In this document: positions 37,495-48,150 of the stretch, piece by piece
Layout of the letters: each line of letters opens with the position of its first letter
Position numbering within the stretch: position 1 is the first letter of the stretch
Source of the DNA: Acinetobacter sp. NIPH 298
Lineage (GTDB): Bacteria > Pseudomonadota > Gammaproteobacteria > Pseudomonadales > Moraxellaceae
DNA: 64,000 nucleotides
Reading direction: 5' to 3'
Assembly: GCF_000369505.1 (NCBI RefSeq)
Contig: NZ_KB850054.1
Location: 248,001-312,000, forward strand
Program-made: the position numbers and the translations under genes
The notes under the pieces: model-generated
Seen by the model: the letters and a program-made list of their open reading frames with translations, nothing else
What the model was told of the DNA's origin: nothing
Database searches by the model: none

Positions 37495-38106
37495 TTATCG
37501 TTGTTGTATATGTTGAGCAAGCCATTGTAATGCCATAATTACAGGTGCATTTCTCAACCGCCCATTGTGTAATAATACGTCTAATTGGCAATAATCGAAT
37601 AAATGAAGCTGAATATTTTCCCCTTCATCTGATACCCCAAAAATACCCCCATCTATTGGCAATTCAACTTCTGCGACATATAAATGAAAAAATTCAGAGC
37701 AAGCGCCAGCAGATGGATAGAAGCTAAATAAGTGTTTTAATGTTGTGATTTCACAACCTGATTCTTCTAATGTTTCTCGGCGAATACAGCTTTCAGGAGA
37801 TTCATCCCCATCAAGCACGCCTGCAATGATTTCGAGTTGCCATGCAGAGTCAGCATCATTGAATGCACCGATACGGAACTGTTCAATGAGTGCAAAGCGT
37901 TGTTGTTGGTCATTATATAATAAAACACCAGCGGCTTCAGGACGATGAACAAGTTCACGTTGAATGCTCGGTGAATAATCAGCTCGATGAAAGAGCCGAT
38001 GTTTTAGACTCACTTTCTCAACTTGGATGAATCCTCGAAATAACAGCTCTCGAGACTCTATCTTTACATCGGATGCTGAATAGCTAGCGTGTTCAAGAAT
38101 ATTCAT
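37495..38106 (-). CDS. nudF: ADP-ribose pyrophosphatase (Nudix)
   Basis: The 203-residue protein has a complete Nudix box: 'GVLDGDESPESCIRRETLEESG' in parts, i.e. G-x5-E-x7-REUxEExG. The N-terminal 'LFRGFIQVEKVSLKHRLF' is typical of NudF, which splits ADP-ribose to AMP and ribose-5-phosphate. I prefer ATG 38106 over the TTG at 38112; neither has a strong ribosome site. It precedes cpdA with a gap of 22 bases. Confidence 0.9.
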   Translation of the reverse strand: MNILEHASYSASDVKIESRELLFRGFIQVEKVSLKHRLFHRADYSPSIQRELVHRPEAAGVLLYNDQQQRFALIEQFRIGAFNDADSAWQLEIIAGVLDGDESPESCIRRETLEESGCEITTLKHLFSFYPSAGACSEFFHLYVAEVELPIDGGIFGVSDEGENIQLHLFDYCQLDVLLHNGRLRNAPVIMALQWLAQHIQQR

Positions 38107-38181
38107 CTTCAATTAGGATGAGATTGTACATATCTCATCCTAACCGAGAATGTTTCGCAGGAAAATCTTTTTTTAGTGGAT

Positions 38182-40107
<1,926 letters not shown>

Positions 40108-40172
40108 TCAAGCACGACCAAAAACGATGGCAGATTTATCTTTTTGATAAATAGAGGCTAAGTTTTTGCTGG

Positions 40173-40278
40173 GCTTGATTCCTACGCAGGTGTTAACCTG
40201 ATCAGGTTCAACGGTACTGATCTTTAAATCAAAGGATTAAGATCATCTCAGCAGTTGATTAACTGCGCTCCGTCAAGC
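40173..40278 (-). promoter_or_regulatory. TPP riboswitch (THI element) upstream of thiC
   Basis: On the minus strand the conserved words appear in order: ACGGAGCGC, CTGAGAT, then ACCGTTGAACCTGATCAGG and TTAACACCTGCGTAGG. Closing stem P1 is formed by TCAAGC (40273-40278 complement) and GCTTGA (40173-40178 complement). This is the thi-box aptamer that binds thiamine pyrophosphate; control of thiC translation or termination follows. Confidence 0.93.
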
Positions 40279-40356
40279 TATGGTGATTAGACTAACAGAT
40301 TTTTTATGTTTTGTTGTAGCAATTCATACCACTCGACAATCGGCAAATCCATGCTA

Positions 40357-40374
40357 TTGTCATAAAAGTTTCAT
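40357..40374 (+). promoter_or_regulatory. Pho box upstream of phoU
   Basis: TTGTCAT-AAAA-GTTTCAT are two direct repeats spaced 11 bases apart, matching the PhoB site (CTGTCAT repeats) in 6 and 5 of 7 positions, 55 bases before the phoU start. PhoB would activate under phosphate limitation. It rests on pattern match plus the identity of the gene. Confidence 0.55.
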
Positions 40375-40428
40375 CATTGTTGTGTTTTAATCATCCATCA
40401 TTTTCCATGTGTCTAGTGGAGGCATACT

Positions 40429-41151
40429 GTGAGTCCAAGTAATCCTGTGTTAAGTCATCATATTTCTTCTCAATTTAATGAAGACTTACAAGATGTGCAT
40501 ACCAAATTTATGAGCATGGGGGGATTGGTTGAGCAACAGGTTGCCAATGCAATTCATGCGCTTTTAGATACTGATGCCAATTTAGCAATGGATGTTCAGT
40601 TCAAAGACAATACCGTTAATCAGCTCGAACGTGATATTGATGAAGGTTTAACTTTGATTTTGGCACGTCGTCATCCCGCAGCGATTGATTTGCGTATGGT
40701 CATTGCGATGAGTAAAGCCAATACAGATTTAGAACGTATTGGTGATGAAGCGGCAAAAATTGCTCGTATCGCTCAAACCTTGTGTGAAGAAGGTGAGTCG
40801 CCACGTGGTTATATGGAGACGCGTCATATTGGTAATCAAGTACGGGTAATGATTCATGATGCCTTAGATGCTTTTGCGCGTTTAGATGTCGATCAAGCGT
40901 TAAAAGTTGTGATGGCGGATGGGGATATTGACCGTGAATACCAATCAGCGACACGCACGCTAATGACGTATATGATGGAAGATCCACGTCATATTTCACG
41001 TGTGATTAACGTGATGTGGGTATTACGTTCATTGGAACGTATTGGAGATCACTCGCGTAATATTTCAGAGCAAGTGATTTATATGGCTAAGGGCAGAGAT
41101 GTTCGTCATACCAGTATTGAAGAAATTGAACAAACAGTACATCGAAAATAA
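40429..41151 (+). CDS. phoU: Phosphate signalling protein PhoU
   Basis: The 240-residue protein has two tandem three-helix PhoU repeats, each with the metal-binding acidic motif ('DLERIGDEAAKIAR' in the first, 'SLERIGDHSRNISE' in the second). PhoU dampens PhoR/PhoB signalling together with the Pst transporter. It starts with GTG at 40429, six bases after GGAGG. The pst and phoBR genes are not adjacent, unlike in E. coli. A candidate Pho box precedes it. Confidence 0.94.
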   Translation: MSPSNPVLSHHISSQFNEDLQDVHTKFMSMGGLVEQQVANAIHALLDTDANLAMDVQFKDNTVNQLERDIDEGLTLILARRHPAAIDLRMVIAMSKANTDLERIGDEAAKIARIAQTLCEEGESPRGYMETRHIGNQVRVMIHDALDAFARLDVDQALKVVMADGDIDREYQSATRTLMTYMMEDPRHISRVINVMWVLRSLERIGDHSRNISEQVIYMAKGRDVRHTSIEEIEQTVHRK

Positions 41152-41190
41152 TTTTTCCTGTTTTTGTGGTTTCGATAAATAAAAACATTA

Positions 41191-41226
41191 GCTGAGCGTT
41201 GAAATAATTTCAGGCTCAGCTTTTTT
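41191..41226 (+). terminator. Terminator after phoU
   Basis: GCTGAGC (41191-41197) pairs with GCTCAGC (41214-41220), with an inner TGAAA/TTTCA stem, followed by six T residues. Confidence 0.85.
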
Positions 41227-41342
41227 ATTGTTTTACCCTCATGATTCTTCCTAAGCGGGACTGTTATAGTTTTTTGCAAAAGCGCTGTATCTATGTTTTG
41301 AGGAGCAATACATTCAAAATGATCTTAATCTCAGATTAAGGT

Positions 41343-41471
41343 ATGCAGAAGATGATGCGATTTTTAAAAAAGAACAATAAAGCCAGTTTTGTATTTTTTA
41401 TTATTATCCTTTATGCCTTTCTCGGATTTGGCTTGGGTTTTGTGATCTGGGAATATGTTTTATTGAATTAA
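41343..41471 (+). CDS. Candidate small single-span membrane protein
   Basis: This frame codes for 42 residues, or 39 if translation begins at the ATG at 41352. It has a basic start (MMRFLKKNNKAS) and a single hydrophobic segment of about 20 residues ('FVFFIIILYAFLGFGLG'), ending 'VIWEYVLLN'. That layout is a membrane protein with the N-terminus inside. AAGG at 41338-41341 is well spaced (10 bases) for 41352 but too close for 41343. That ribosome site lies in the right arm of a perfect palindrome CTTAATCT-C-AGATTAAG (41324-41340). I do not recognise the protein; conservation would decide whether it is real. Confidence 0.5.
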   Translation: MQKMMRFLKKNNKASFVFFIIILYAFLGFGLGFVIWEYVLLN

Positions 41472-41480
41472 ATTAAAGAT

Positions 41481-41564
41481 AAAAAAATCCCAGACTTCGG
41501 GGGAAAGTCTGGGAGAGAAATATCATATGTTGCGTGAGATATCATCGTATCTCTTTGTCCTTCT
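41481..41564 (-). ncRNA. Candidate small RNA of about 85 nucleotides
   Basis: On the minus strand a near-consensus sigma-70 promoter (ATGACA at 41599-41594, 17-base spacer, TATATT at 41576-41571) predicts a start near 41564. About 50 bases further the RNA folds into TCCCAGACTT/AAGTCTGGGA (41488-41514) followed by seven U residues, a strong rho-independent terminator working only on the minus strand. No minus-strand gene needs this terminator, because another terminator (41653-41682) separates it from yggX. No known RNA family is recognised. A frame of 60 codons across it (GTG at 41650) begins upstream of the promoter and runs through the terminator, so it is not convincing. Confidence 0.5.
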
Positions 41565-41570
41565 GAATTA

Positions 41571-41599
41571 AATATAAGCGCAACGAGCATCACTGTCAT
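41571..41599 (-). promoter_or_regulatory. Sigma-70 promoter for the candidate small RNA
   Basis: ATGACA-N17-TATATT on the minus strand differs from the consensus by one base in each hexamer and has ideal spacing. Confidence 0.5.
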
Positions 41600-41652
41600 G
41601 TAGACAAGTGTGTATGCTCTGTAAGGCTTTATTGCTAATGTAAATGCCACGT

Positions 41653-41682
41653 AAAAAGAGAGCCAGTTTAAGCTCTCTTTTT
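41653..41682. terminator. Bidirectional terminator downstream of yggX
   Basis: AAAAAGAGAGC (41653-41663) and GCTCTCTTTTT (41672-41682) pair around CAGTTTAA. Read on the minus strand it would end the argH-yggX transcript. Confidence 0.75.
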
Positions 41683-41699
41683 AGGTTAGATAATCGATA

Positions 41700-41863
41700 T
41701 CACAGCGATAATATTTTCTATCAAAACGTTGAGACTACAGCCTACGCGGACTTCGTCCTTGTATTGCAGAAAACTAAAGCGTTGCTTTAGTTTTCCTTGC
41801 ACTTCAGGCGTGGCCTTTTGTCTTGCGCAAGGGCAGAGCCTTAAAACGATGTTTTAAGTTTGC
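41700..41863. repeat. Hairpin-rich stretch after yggX, possible repeat element
   Basis: The stretch holds GGAC-TTC-GTCC (about 41748-41758), AAAACTAAAGC-GTT-GCTTTAGTTTT (41770-41794) and CTTAAAAC-GAT-GTTTTAAG (41840-41858), three short-loop hairpins in 110 bases. No reading frame is convincing. It may be a dispersed repeat or the 3' untranslated region of argH-yggX. Confidence 0.4.
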
Positions 41864-42139
41864 TTATCCTTGCTCAGGCTTCCAGCCTTCAGCTTTTTCA
41901 ACACTTTCATCATTATCAAAGAATTTTTCACGTTGTTCTTCAAGAAATTTCTTTGCATCTGACTCAAACACATTTAAACGCTTTTCGTTAATCAGCGTGG
42001 TTTGGTGTTTTAACCATTCTTGCCATGCTTGTTTTGAAACAGTCTCAAAAAATGCTTGACCTTTTGCACCAGGAAAAGGGGCAAAGTCTAAGCCTTCAAG
42101 CTCTTGTTTATATTTACGGCAAAATACTTGTCTAGTCAT
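41864..42139 (-). CDS. yggX: Oxidative damage protection / iron trafficking protein YggX
   Basis: The 91-residue protein has the family core '[22 protein letters not shown]' (in parts) with the conserved Cys near residue 6 and '[20 protein letters not shown]'. YggX protects Fe-S clusters and may carry iron. Three ATG codons lie in a row at 42145, 42142 and 42139 behind AAGGATTG; 42139 gives the family-like start MTRQVF. It is nine bases downstream of argH and probably shares its transcript. YggX is usually beside mutY, so the argH link is an Acinetobacter-like feature. Confidence 0.92.
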   Translation of the reverse strand: MTRQVFCRKYKQELEGLDFAPFPGAKGQAFFETVSKQAWQEWLKHQTTLINEKRLNVFESDAKKFLEEQREKFFDNDESVEKAEGWKPEQG

Positions 42140-42148
42140 CATCAATCC

Positions 42149-43582
42149 TTAAGCGTATAACTGTTCTAGGCGAGTGTGTGCACGTACAATAGCAGCTTCA
42201 ACTTGTTTTGGTGAAGTTCCGCCAATATGATTACGCGCATTGACAGATGCTTCTAAAGTTAAGGCTTTATCAAAAACGTCCGCAGTAATCAAATCAGAGA
42301 ATTGCTGTAATTGCTCAAGTGTGAGTTCAGACAAATCTTTTTCTTCCGCCACACCTAAAGCAACCGCTTTACCCACGATTTCATGCGCATCACGGAAAGC
42401 CACACCCTTTTTCACCAAATAGTCTGCAAGATCAGTTGCTGTCGAAAAGCCACGTAAGGCAGCTTCACGCATGATTTCGATATTTGGTACAAGTGCTGGA
42501 ACCATGTCGGCAAATGCCATCAACGAGCCGCGAACGGTGTCAATCGCATCAAATAAAGGCTCTTTGTCTTCTTGGTTATCTTTGTTGTATGCCAAAGGTT
42601 GACCTTTCATTAAGGTCAGTAGGCTAATCAAATCGCCAAATACGCGTCCTGATTTTCCTCGAACTAACTCAGGTACATCAGGATTTTTCTTCTGAGGCAT
42701 GATTGAAGATCCTGTGCAGAAACGATCAGGAATATTCACAAACTTAAATTGCGCTGAAGTCCATAAGATCAGTTCTTCTGACATGCGAGATAGGTGCATC
42801 ATAATAAGCGATGCAGCGGCATTGAATTCAATGGCAAAATCACGATCAGACACCGCATCCAGTGAGTTCTCAGAAATCGCCTCAAAGCCTAATAGTTCAG
42901 CAGTAAAAGCACGATCAATTGGGTAGGTTGTACCTGCCAAAGCAGCTGAACCGAGTGGCATACGATTGACACGTTTACGGCAGTCTTGTAGACGCTCAGT
43001 GTCACGCACCAGCATCTCAAACCAAGCCAATAGATGATGACCAAAAGTCACAGGCTGTGCAGTTTGCAAATGAGTGAAACCCGGCATGATGGTGTCGGTA
43101 TTTTTGCTTGCTAGACCAAGTAAGCCTTTTTGTAAGCGGAGTAATAAGCCAAGGATGTCATCAATTTCATCACGCAAATATAAGCGGATATCCGTCGCAA
43201 CTTGGTCGTTACGGCTACGCCCCGTATGCAGTTTTTTACCTGTAATCCCGATACGTTGAGTCAAGCGAGACTCAATGTTCATATGCACATCTTCTAAATC
43301 AATGCGCCATTCAAAGTTACCTGCTTCAATTTCTGCTTGAATTGTGGTTAAACCTTGAATAATGTCATCACGTTCAGCTTCGGTGAGTACGCCGACTTTT
43401 GCAAGCATCGTTGCGTGTGCGATTGAGCCAGCAATATCTTGTTTATAAAAACGTTGGTCAAATTGCACAGATGCGGTAAATTCTGCAACAAAAGCATCCG
43501 TTGCTTCTGAAAAACGACCGCCCCACATTCCAGAGGTTTGATGAGGGCTTGCTGAAGAAGAGGATTGAGAAGATGTGGTCAT
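42149..43582 (-). CDS. argH: Argininosuccinate lyase
   Basis: The 477-residue enzyme cleaves argininosuccinate to arginine and fumarate. It shows '[17 protein letters not shown]' after a Ser/Thr-rich extension of 18 residues, '[13 protein letters not shown]' and the fumarase-superfamily signature '[15 protein letters not shown]' with the catalytic Ser. It is divergent from algZ, in the same arrangement as Pseudomonas (argH beside algZ-algR-hemC-hemD). The extension might be untranslated if the Met at 43528 is used. Confidence 0.95.
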   Translation of the reverse strand: MTTSSQSSSSASPHQTSGMWGGRFSEATDAFVAEFTASVQFDQRFYKQDIAGSIAHATMLAKVGVLTEAERDDIIQGLTTIQAEIEAGNFEWRIDLEDVHMNIESRLTQRIGITGKKLHTGRSRNDQVATDIRLYLRDEIDDILGLLLRLQKGLLGLASKNTDTIMPGFTHLQTAQPVTFGHHLLAWFEMLVRDTERLQDCRKRVNRMPLGSAALAGTTYPIDRAFTAELLGFEAISENSLDAVSDRDFAIEFNAAASLIMMHLSRMSEELILWTSAQFKFVNIPDRFCTGSSIMPQKKNPDVPELVRGKSGRVFGDLISLLTLMKGQPLAYNKDNQEDKEPLFDAIDTVRGSLMAFADMVPALVPNIEIMREAALRGFSTATDLADYLVKKGVAFRDAHEIVGKAVALGVAEEKDLSELTLEQLQQFSDLITADVFDKALTLEASVNARNHIGGTSPKQVEAAIVRAHTRLEQLYA

Positions 43583-44715
43583 GGCAGCTCAGGAAAATAA
43601 AAAAGAGTATAGCAAATCCAAACGCAGTTGCCGAAACTCGACGTAAGAAGTTATTGCAATCTCGTCAGTTGAATCGATCAGGTTCCTATTTTTTTACGAA
43701 AATTGGCCAATGGCAATACTTATTGGAATTAATTGTTGCCAGTAATGTCTTGGCAATGGTGTTGGCATTGGCCGAAGCTCAGTCATGGCAAGCATTACAG
43801 GGTGTTCGTGTTTTACAATATATATTTTTTATTAACTGGGTGATTTTATCCTTTGCAGCATGTGTTGATTATTTTCAAGATTTTTTTGCCAAATTTAGTC
43901 AGAAAGTGGCATTAACGCTCGGTTTTATTTTATTGCTGCTGATCGTGTTGTTGACGACCTGTGCGGTTAATCTTATCCAATATTGGACGGTTCGCTCAGG
44001 AGGCTTCTCAGGAGATATTTTATTTGATGGCATCAGTCTGCATTTGAGTTATGGGGTGTTGTTGGGTGCATTTTGTTTGCGCTATTTATATATGCGAGAA
44101 CAGTGGCTCAATCAGCAATATAGTGAGCTGAATGCACGTATTCAAGCGATGCAGGCGCGTATTCATCCGCATTTTCTATTTAATAGTTTAAATAGTGTGG
44201 TGAGTTTAATTACGATTGATCCTGATAAAGCTGAAAATATGTTGATTAGTTTGTCACGTCTTTTCCGTGCGAGTTTTCAGGAACTTAAATTGGTGAGCTT
44301 GGCAGAGGAAATCGATTTATGTCAGCAGTATTTGAGCATCGAAAAAATACGTTTAGGGGATCGTTTAAAGGTAGAATGGAACATCCAGGCGACACCACTT
44401 GAATTAAAACGGGTCACGATTCCATTATTGACATTGCAACCTTTGCTTGAGAATAGTATTTTCCATGGGGTGGAAAAGGTTTTACAGCAGTCAACAATTA
44501 GCGTATTGGTTGAAATATTGCAAAATCAAGTCAGTATAGTCATTACTAACCCATATTCTCGCGATACAATAAAAACGCGAAAAGGAAATGGTATTGCGAT
44601 TGAAAATGTAGAGCAACGTTTGAAAGCGTATTATGGTCAAACCGTAAAGTTTCAGGTTTATGGGGGCACATCGTTATATACCACAGTGGTCTGTTACCAC
44701 TATCGAGTAAAATAA
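43573..44715 (+). CDS. algZ: LytS/AlgZ-type sensor histidine kinase
   Basis: About 380 residues. Four membrane helices lie between residues ~45 and ~160, followed by the HisKA-type motif '[18 protein letters not shown]' of the LytS/AlgZ class and an ATPase with '[12 protein letters not shown]' and '[13 protein letters not shown]'. It pairs with the LytTR regulator downstream. The start is uncertain: the ATG at 43573 overlaps the divergent argH start by 10 bases, and TTG at 43654 is the main alternative. In Pseudomonas AlgZ/AlgR controls twitching and alginate; here the target is not known. Confidence 0.85.
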   Translation: MWSWQLRKIKKSIANPNAVAETRRKKLLQSRQLNRSGSYFFTKIGQWQYLLELIVASNVLAMVLALAEAQSWQALQGVRVLQYIFFINWVILSFAACVDYFQDFFAKFSQKVALTLGFILLLLIVLLTTCAVNLIQYWTVRSGGFSGDILFDGISLHLSYGVLLGAFCLRYLYMREQWLNQQYSELNARIQAMQARIHPHFLFNSLNSVVSLITIDPDKAENMLISLSRLFRASFQELKLVSLAEEIDLCQQYLSIEKIRLGDRLKVEWNIQATPLELKRVTIPLLTLQPLLENSIFHGVEKVLQQSTISVLVEILQNQVSIVITNPYSRDTIKTRKGNGIAIENVEQRLKAYYGQTVKFQVYGGTSLYTTVVCYHYRVK

Positions 44716-44772
44716 TAAGTCAAGTTAACCATAAAAAATATGGATGATGTTAGCGGTGACAAGGAGGAAAGG

Positions 44773-45510
44773 ATGAGAGTCCTAATTGCGGATGATGAAC
44801 CGCTAGCGGTAGAGCGTTTATCACGTTTAGTTACTCAAATGGGGCATGAAGTCGTTGCGACTGCACATCATGGACAAGATGTGTTAAGTCATATTGAAAA
44901 TGCTTCGCCTGATGTCGTTTTATTAGATATTCAAATGCCTGGAATGAATGGTTTGGAATGTGCAGAACAACTGCGTCATTTAAATCCTCGCCCTGCCATT
45001 ATTTTTTGTACAGCCTACGATCAACATGCACTGGAAGCATTTAAGTTTCAGGCGCAAGGGTATTTGCTAAAACCAGTAGCACTCCAAGATTTAGAACAGG
45101 TATTTCAGCATTTAACCCAACTGACTCAGGCTCAAATGACGGGTTTGCAACAAGATGAGTTGTATGATGTAAAAAACCAGCGTCATCAAATTGCCGCGAA
45201 AACCTATCGTGGGGTCGAGCTGATTCCATTAGACAGTGTTTATTATTTTTTGGCCGATCAAAAATATGTCACTGTGCGCCATAAAAATGGCAGTGTACTG
45301 ATTGATGAAACACTCAAAGATTTAGAGCTGGAATTTGCGGATCGCTTTATTCGAATTCATCGAAATGCATTGGTTTCTCTTGATTATTTGGAAGGTCTTG
45401 AGTTGGTTGCCGCTGGACAATATCAGGTACGATTACGTGAACTGGATGAGCGGCTGTCGGTCAGTCGCCGTCATTTACCCAGTTTAAGAGAATGTATGCA
45501 TCAATTATAA
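44773..45510 (+). CDS. algR: LytTR response regulator AlgR
   Basis: The 245-residue protein has a receiver domain ('VLIADDEPLAVERL', acceptor Asp in 'VVLLDIQMPGMNG', Lys in 'GYLLKPVAL') and a C-terminal LytTR DNA-binding domain ('VYYFLADQKYVTVRHKNG', 'RIHRNALVSLDYLEGL'). The start at 44773 follows AAGGAGGAAAGG. It lies after algZ and before hemC, as in Pseudomonas. Confidence 0.92.
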   Translation: MRVLIADDEPLAVERLSRLVTQMGHEVVATAHHGQDVLSHIENASPDVVLLDIQMPGMNGLECAEQLRHLNPRPAIIFCTAYDQHALEAFKFQAQGYLLKPVALQDLEQVFQHLTQLTQAQMTGLQQDELYDVKNQRHQIAAKTYRGVELIPLDSVYYFLADQKYVTVRHKNGSVLIDETLKDLELEFADRFIRIHRNALVSLDYLEGLELVAAGQYQVRLRELDERLSVSRRHLPSLRECMHQL

Positions 45511-45620
45511 ATGCCGTATTTTTGGCAGCGTATGGGCGGCTTTATGATTTTTTGCTTGCAATTTTAGGTGATCAAGTTAAGTTTGGAACAATTGCCTTGA
45601 TCAATACTTAATTTGGATTT

Positions 45621-46538
45621 ATGAAAACCTTAAAAATTGCGACTCGACAAAGCCCTCTTGCACTTTGGCAGGCGGAGCATATTCGTTCTCGTTTAAACGA
45701 GCTTTATCCAGATTTGACGGTTGAGCTGGTTAAGTTCGTGACACAAGGCGATAAGATTTTAGATACCCCATTAGCCAAGATTGGGGGCAAAGGATTGTTT
45801 GTGAAAGAGTTGGAAGCCGCTTTATTGGATGGTCGTGCTGATTTGGCTGTCCATTCCATGAAAGATGTGCCAATGCACTTGCCACAAGGTTTAACGCTTG
45901 CAGTCATTTGTGAGCGTGAAGATCCTTTAGATGCATTTGTTTCAAATCAATATCAGCATTTTGATGAATTACCACAAGGCGCAAAAGTGGGAACTTCGAG
46001 TCTACGTCGTAAATGCCAAATTTTACAACAACGCCCAGATCTAGAAATCATTGATTTACGTGGTAATGTCGGCACACGCTTAGCAAAGCTGGATGATGGT
46101 TTGTATGATGCCATTATTTTGGCCAGCGCAGGTTTGAAACGCTTAGGTTTGGCGGATCGAATTCGTCATTGTTTAACGTCTGTGGTGAGTTTGCCTGCGG
46201 TTGGACAAGGTGCTCTAGGCTTGGAATGTCGCGCAAATGATGCAGAATTGCTTAAATTGATCCAACCCTTGCAACATGAAGAAACCTCGATTTGTGTCCG
46301 TGCGGAACGCGCCCTTAATGCTTATTTGGAGGGTGGTTGCCAAGTGCCAATCGCAGGCTATGCCACTTTAGTCAATGATCAATTACAGATTGAAGGGCGA
46401 GTTGGCAGCGTAGATGGTAAGACCTTGCTGAAGGAGCAAATGGTCGGTACAGCAGCAGAGGCGGAGCAGTTGGGAGAGCAGCTTGGACAGCGCTTACTTG
46501 ATCGAGGTGCTGGTGAATTGTTGAAAGCGTTGTATTAA
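45621..46538 (+). CDS. hemC: Hydroxymethylbilane synthase (porphobilinogen deaminase)
   Basis: The 305-residue enzyme joins four porphobilinogens in haem synthesis. It shows '[21 protein letters not shown]', '[12 protein letters not shown]' and '[13 protein letters not shown]' with the Cys that carries the dipyrromethane cofactor. Its last base is the first of the hemD start (TAATG overlap). It heads a hemC-hemD-hemX-hemY transcript. Confidence 0.96.
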   Translation: MKTLKIATRQSPLALWQAEHIRSRLNELYPDLTVELVKFVTQGDKILDTPLAKIGGKGLFVKELEAALLDGRADLAVHSMKDVPMHLPQGLTLAVICEREDPLDAFVSNQYQHFDELPQGAKVGTSSLRRKCQILQQRPDLEIIDLRGNVGTRLAKLDDGLYDAIILASAGLKRLGLADRIRHCLTSVVSLPAVGQGALGLECRANDAELLKLIQPLQHEETSICVRAERALNAYLEGGCQVPIAGYATLVNDQLQIEGRVGSVDGKTLLKEQMVGTAAEAEQLGEQLGQRLLDRGAGELLKALY

Positions 46539-47314
46539 TGCTTTTTATCAATACTCGTCCTGAAGATCGCGCAGACGCACTCACCCAAGCGTTGCTTGGG
46601 GCGGGTTATCAGGTCGAGACTTTGCCGTTACTTGAGTTGGTTGCTGAACCTTTTTCTGATGTATTACAACACCTTTATCAGCAACTCGATGAAACTCAAG
46701 TCATCGTCGTGGTGAGTCCGACGGCTGTTGAAATTGGTATGCATTATTTGCAGCAGGCTGGTATCCAGTTGACGCAGCTCAAGCATATCCAGTGGATTGC
46801 GGTGGGGCAGGCAACCGCACAAGCGCTGATGAAATTTAATATTGCCAGCGATGTTCCTGATGTGGAAAACTCGGAAGGAATGCTCGAGTTGCCAGTTTTA
46901 AAACAAAGAGAAAATTTAAATAAAATCGCTTTCTGGCGGGGCAAAGGCGGGCGGCAATTTATGATGCAACAATTGCAGCAGCAGGGTGTCTCTATCCTTA
47001 ATTTTGTGCTTTACCGCCGTCAGTGCCCTGAGCAAAGTAGGTCTGGGTTTTTAAAGATTGTGCAAAAACTTGATCCTAATCAAACTACTGCTGTGCTGGT
47101 GAGTAGTGAGGCTAGTTGGCAAAATTGGTTGCAACTTTGTGCTCAGCATCCTAGTGATGTACAGTGGATTTATCTTGTTTTGGGCGAGCGATTGACAAAA
47201 ATTCTAACAGATTCGCAAGTACAAGTAGGCGACGCGATTAACATTATTCAGCTTGAAAATTTATCTGCATCAGAGATTATTCAACGCATGCGTGACTGGC
47301 AAGGAAAGGTATGA
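46538..47314 (+). CDS. hemD: Uroporphyrinogen-III synthase
   Basis: The 258-residue protein has the low-similarity two-domain HemD fold, recognisable by 'LFINTRPEDRADALTQALLGAGY' (in parts) at the start and 'WIAVGQATAQALMKF' in the middle. It closes hydroxymethylbilane to uroporphyrinogen III. It is coupled with hemC in front and hemX behind (ATGA overlap). Confidence 0.92.
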   Translation: MLFINTRPEDRADALTQALLGAGYQVETLPLLELVAEPFSDVLQHLYQQLDETQVIVVVSPTAVEIGMHYLQQAGIQLTQLKHIQWIAVGQATAQALMKFNIASDVPDVENSEGMLELPVLKQRENLNKIAFWRGKGGRQFMMQQLQQQGVSILNFVLYRRQCPEQSRSGFLKIVQKLDPNQTTAVLVSSEASWQNWLQLCAQHPSDVQWIYLVLGERLTKILTDSQVQVGDAINIIQLENLSASEIIQRMRDWQGKV

Positions 47315-48144
47315 GAAAAATTGTGTATTTGATACTGCTGCTGAGTATATTGTGGCTAGCCAAGCTGAGTTATGACGTTGCGAAAAATGCTCAGAGTGTT
47401 CCGCAACTTCAACAACAACTTGCTCAAACAGACCAGCGTTATGCATTATTGAATGACCAATTGGTCGCCGTACAGCGTCAATTACAAAATAGTGGTGTTG
47501 CAACTACCGCGTCTACTGATTACAGCATGACACCGATCATAACGACGGGGATTGCCCCCGTCATTTTAATTCAACAACAATTGCAACTGGTTCAGTTTGC
47601 TTTAGATCAGCAGCAGTTCACTTATGCACTGGATCATTTGAATCAGGTGCATCAGCATATTGCTCAGTCCGCGCTATCGCCTGCATTGCAGCACAGCCTT
47701 GTTAAAGCAATTGAACAAGATAAACAAGCGATTCAGCAATATATTCTGACTCAAGACCAACAACAGCAACAGCTACAAGATTTATTGCAGGAAATCGATC
47801 AGCGAATCCAGCAAGAGCTGCAAAATCCTAAAGTGACAATTGCAAAAAATGAATCATCTGCATGGTGGCAGTGGTTTAAGTTGGAAAAAATTCAGCGTTC
47901 TTCACCTGATTTAATGCATCGTAATATTACCTTGAAAGAGGCTCAGTTGCGCTTATTGCTTGCCTCGCAAGCGTTGCATCAAGGGCAATTAATTGAATAT
48001 CGTAAGTCGATTCAAGAGGTGATGAAATTATTGGCTGAGTTGCCTGATCAGAATAGCCAGAAAATGAAGCAACGATTAGATAAAATTTTAAATCTTCCTG
48101 CAGTACCAACACCAAAATTAATCACATTAGGCTTGTTGGGATAA
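47311..48144 (+). CDS. hemX: HemX-like membrane-anchored protein
   Basis: The 277-residue protein has a single N-terminal anchor ('VYLILLLSILWLAKL'), then Gln-rich coiled-coil segments (~35-60 and ~150-180, 'QDQQQQQLQDLLQEIDQRIQQEL') in the periplasm. This matches the HemX family, long listed as uroporphyrinogen C-methyltransferase but without catalytic residues. It lies between hemD and hemY. Function in haem synthesis is unproven. Confidence 0.82.
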   Translation: MRKIVYLILLLSILWLAKLSYDVAKNAQSVPQLQQQLAQTDQRYALLNDQLVAVQRQLQNSGVATTASTDYSMTPIITTGIAPVILIQQQLQLVQFALDQQQFTYALDHLNQVHQHIAQSALSPALQHSLVKAIEQDKQAIQQYILTQDQQQQQLQDLLQEIDQRIQQELQNPKVTIAKNESSAWWQWFKLEKIQRSSPDLMHRNITLKEAQLRLLLASQALHQGQLIEYRKSIQEVMKLLAELPDQNSQKMKQRLDKILNLPAVPTPKLITLGLLG

Positions 48145-48150
48145 TCGATA

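Noticed and set aside
41468..41650. 60-codon minus-strand frame with GTG start and a hydrophobic stretch
   Set aside because: It begins upstream of a near-consensus promoter, has no good ribosome site and reads through a strong terminator with its U tract; the small-RNA reading explains the signals better.
43501..43572. Longer N-terminus of algZ reaching into argH
   Set aside because: It would overlap the divergent argH coding region by more than 80 bases and adds charged residues not typical of the family.
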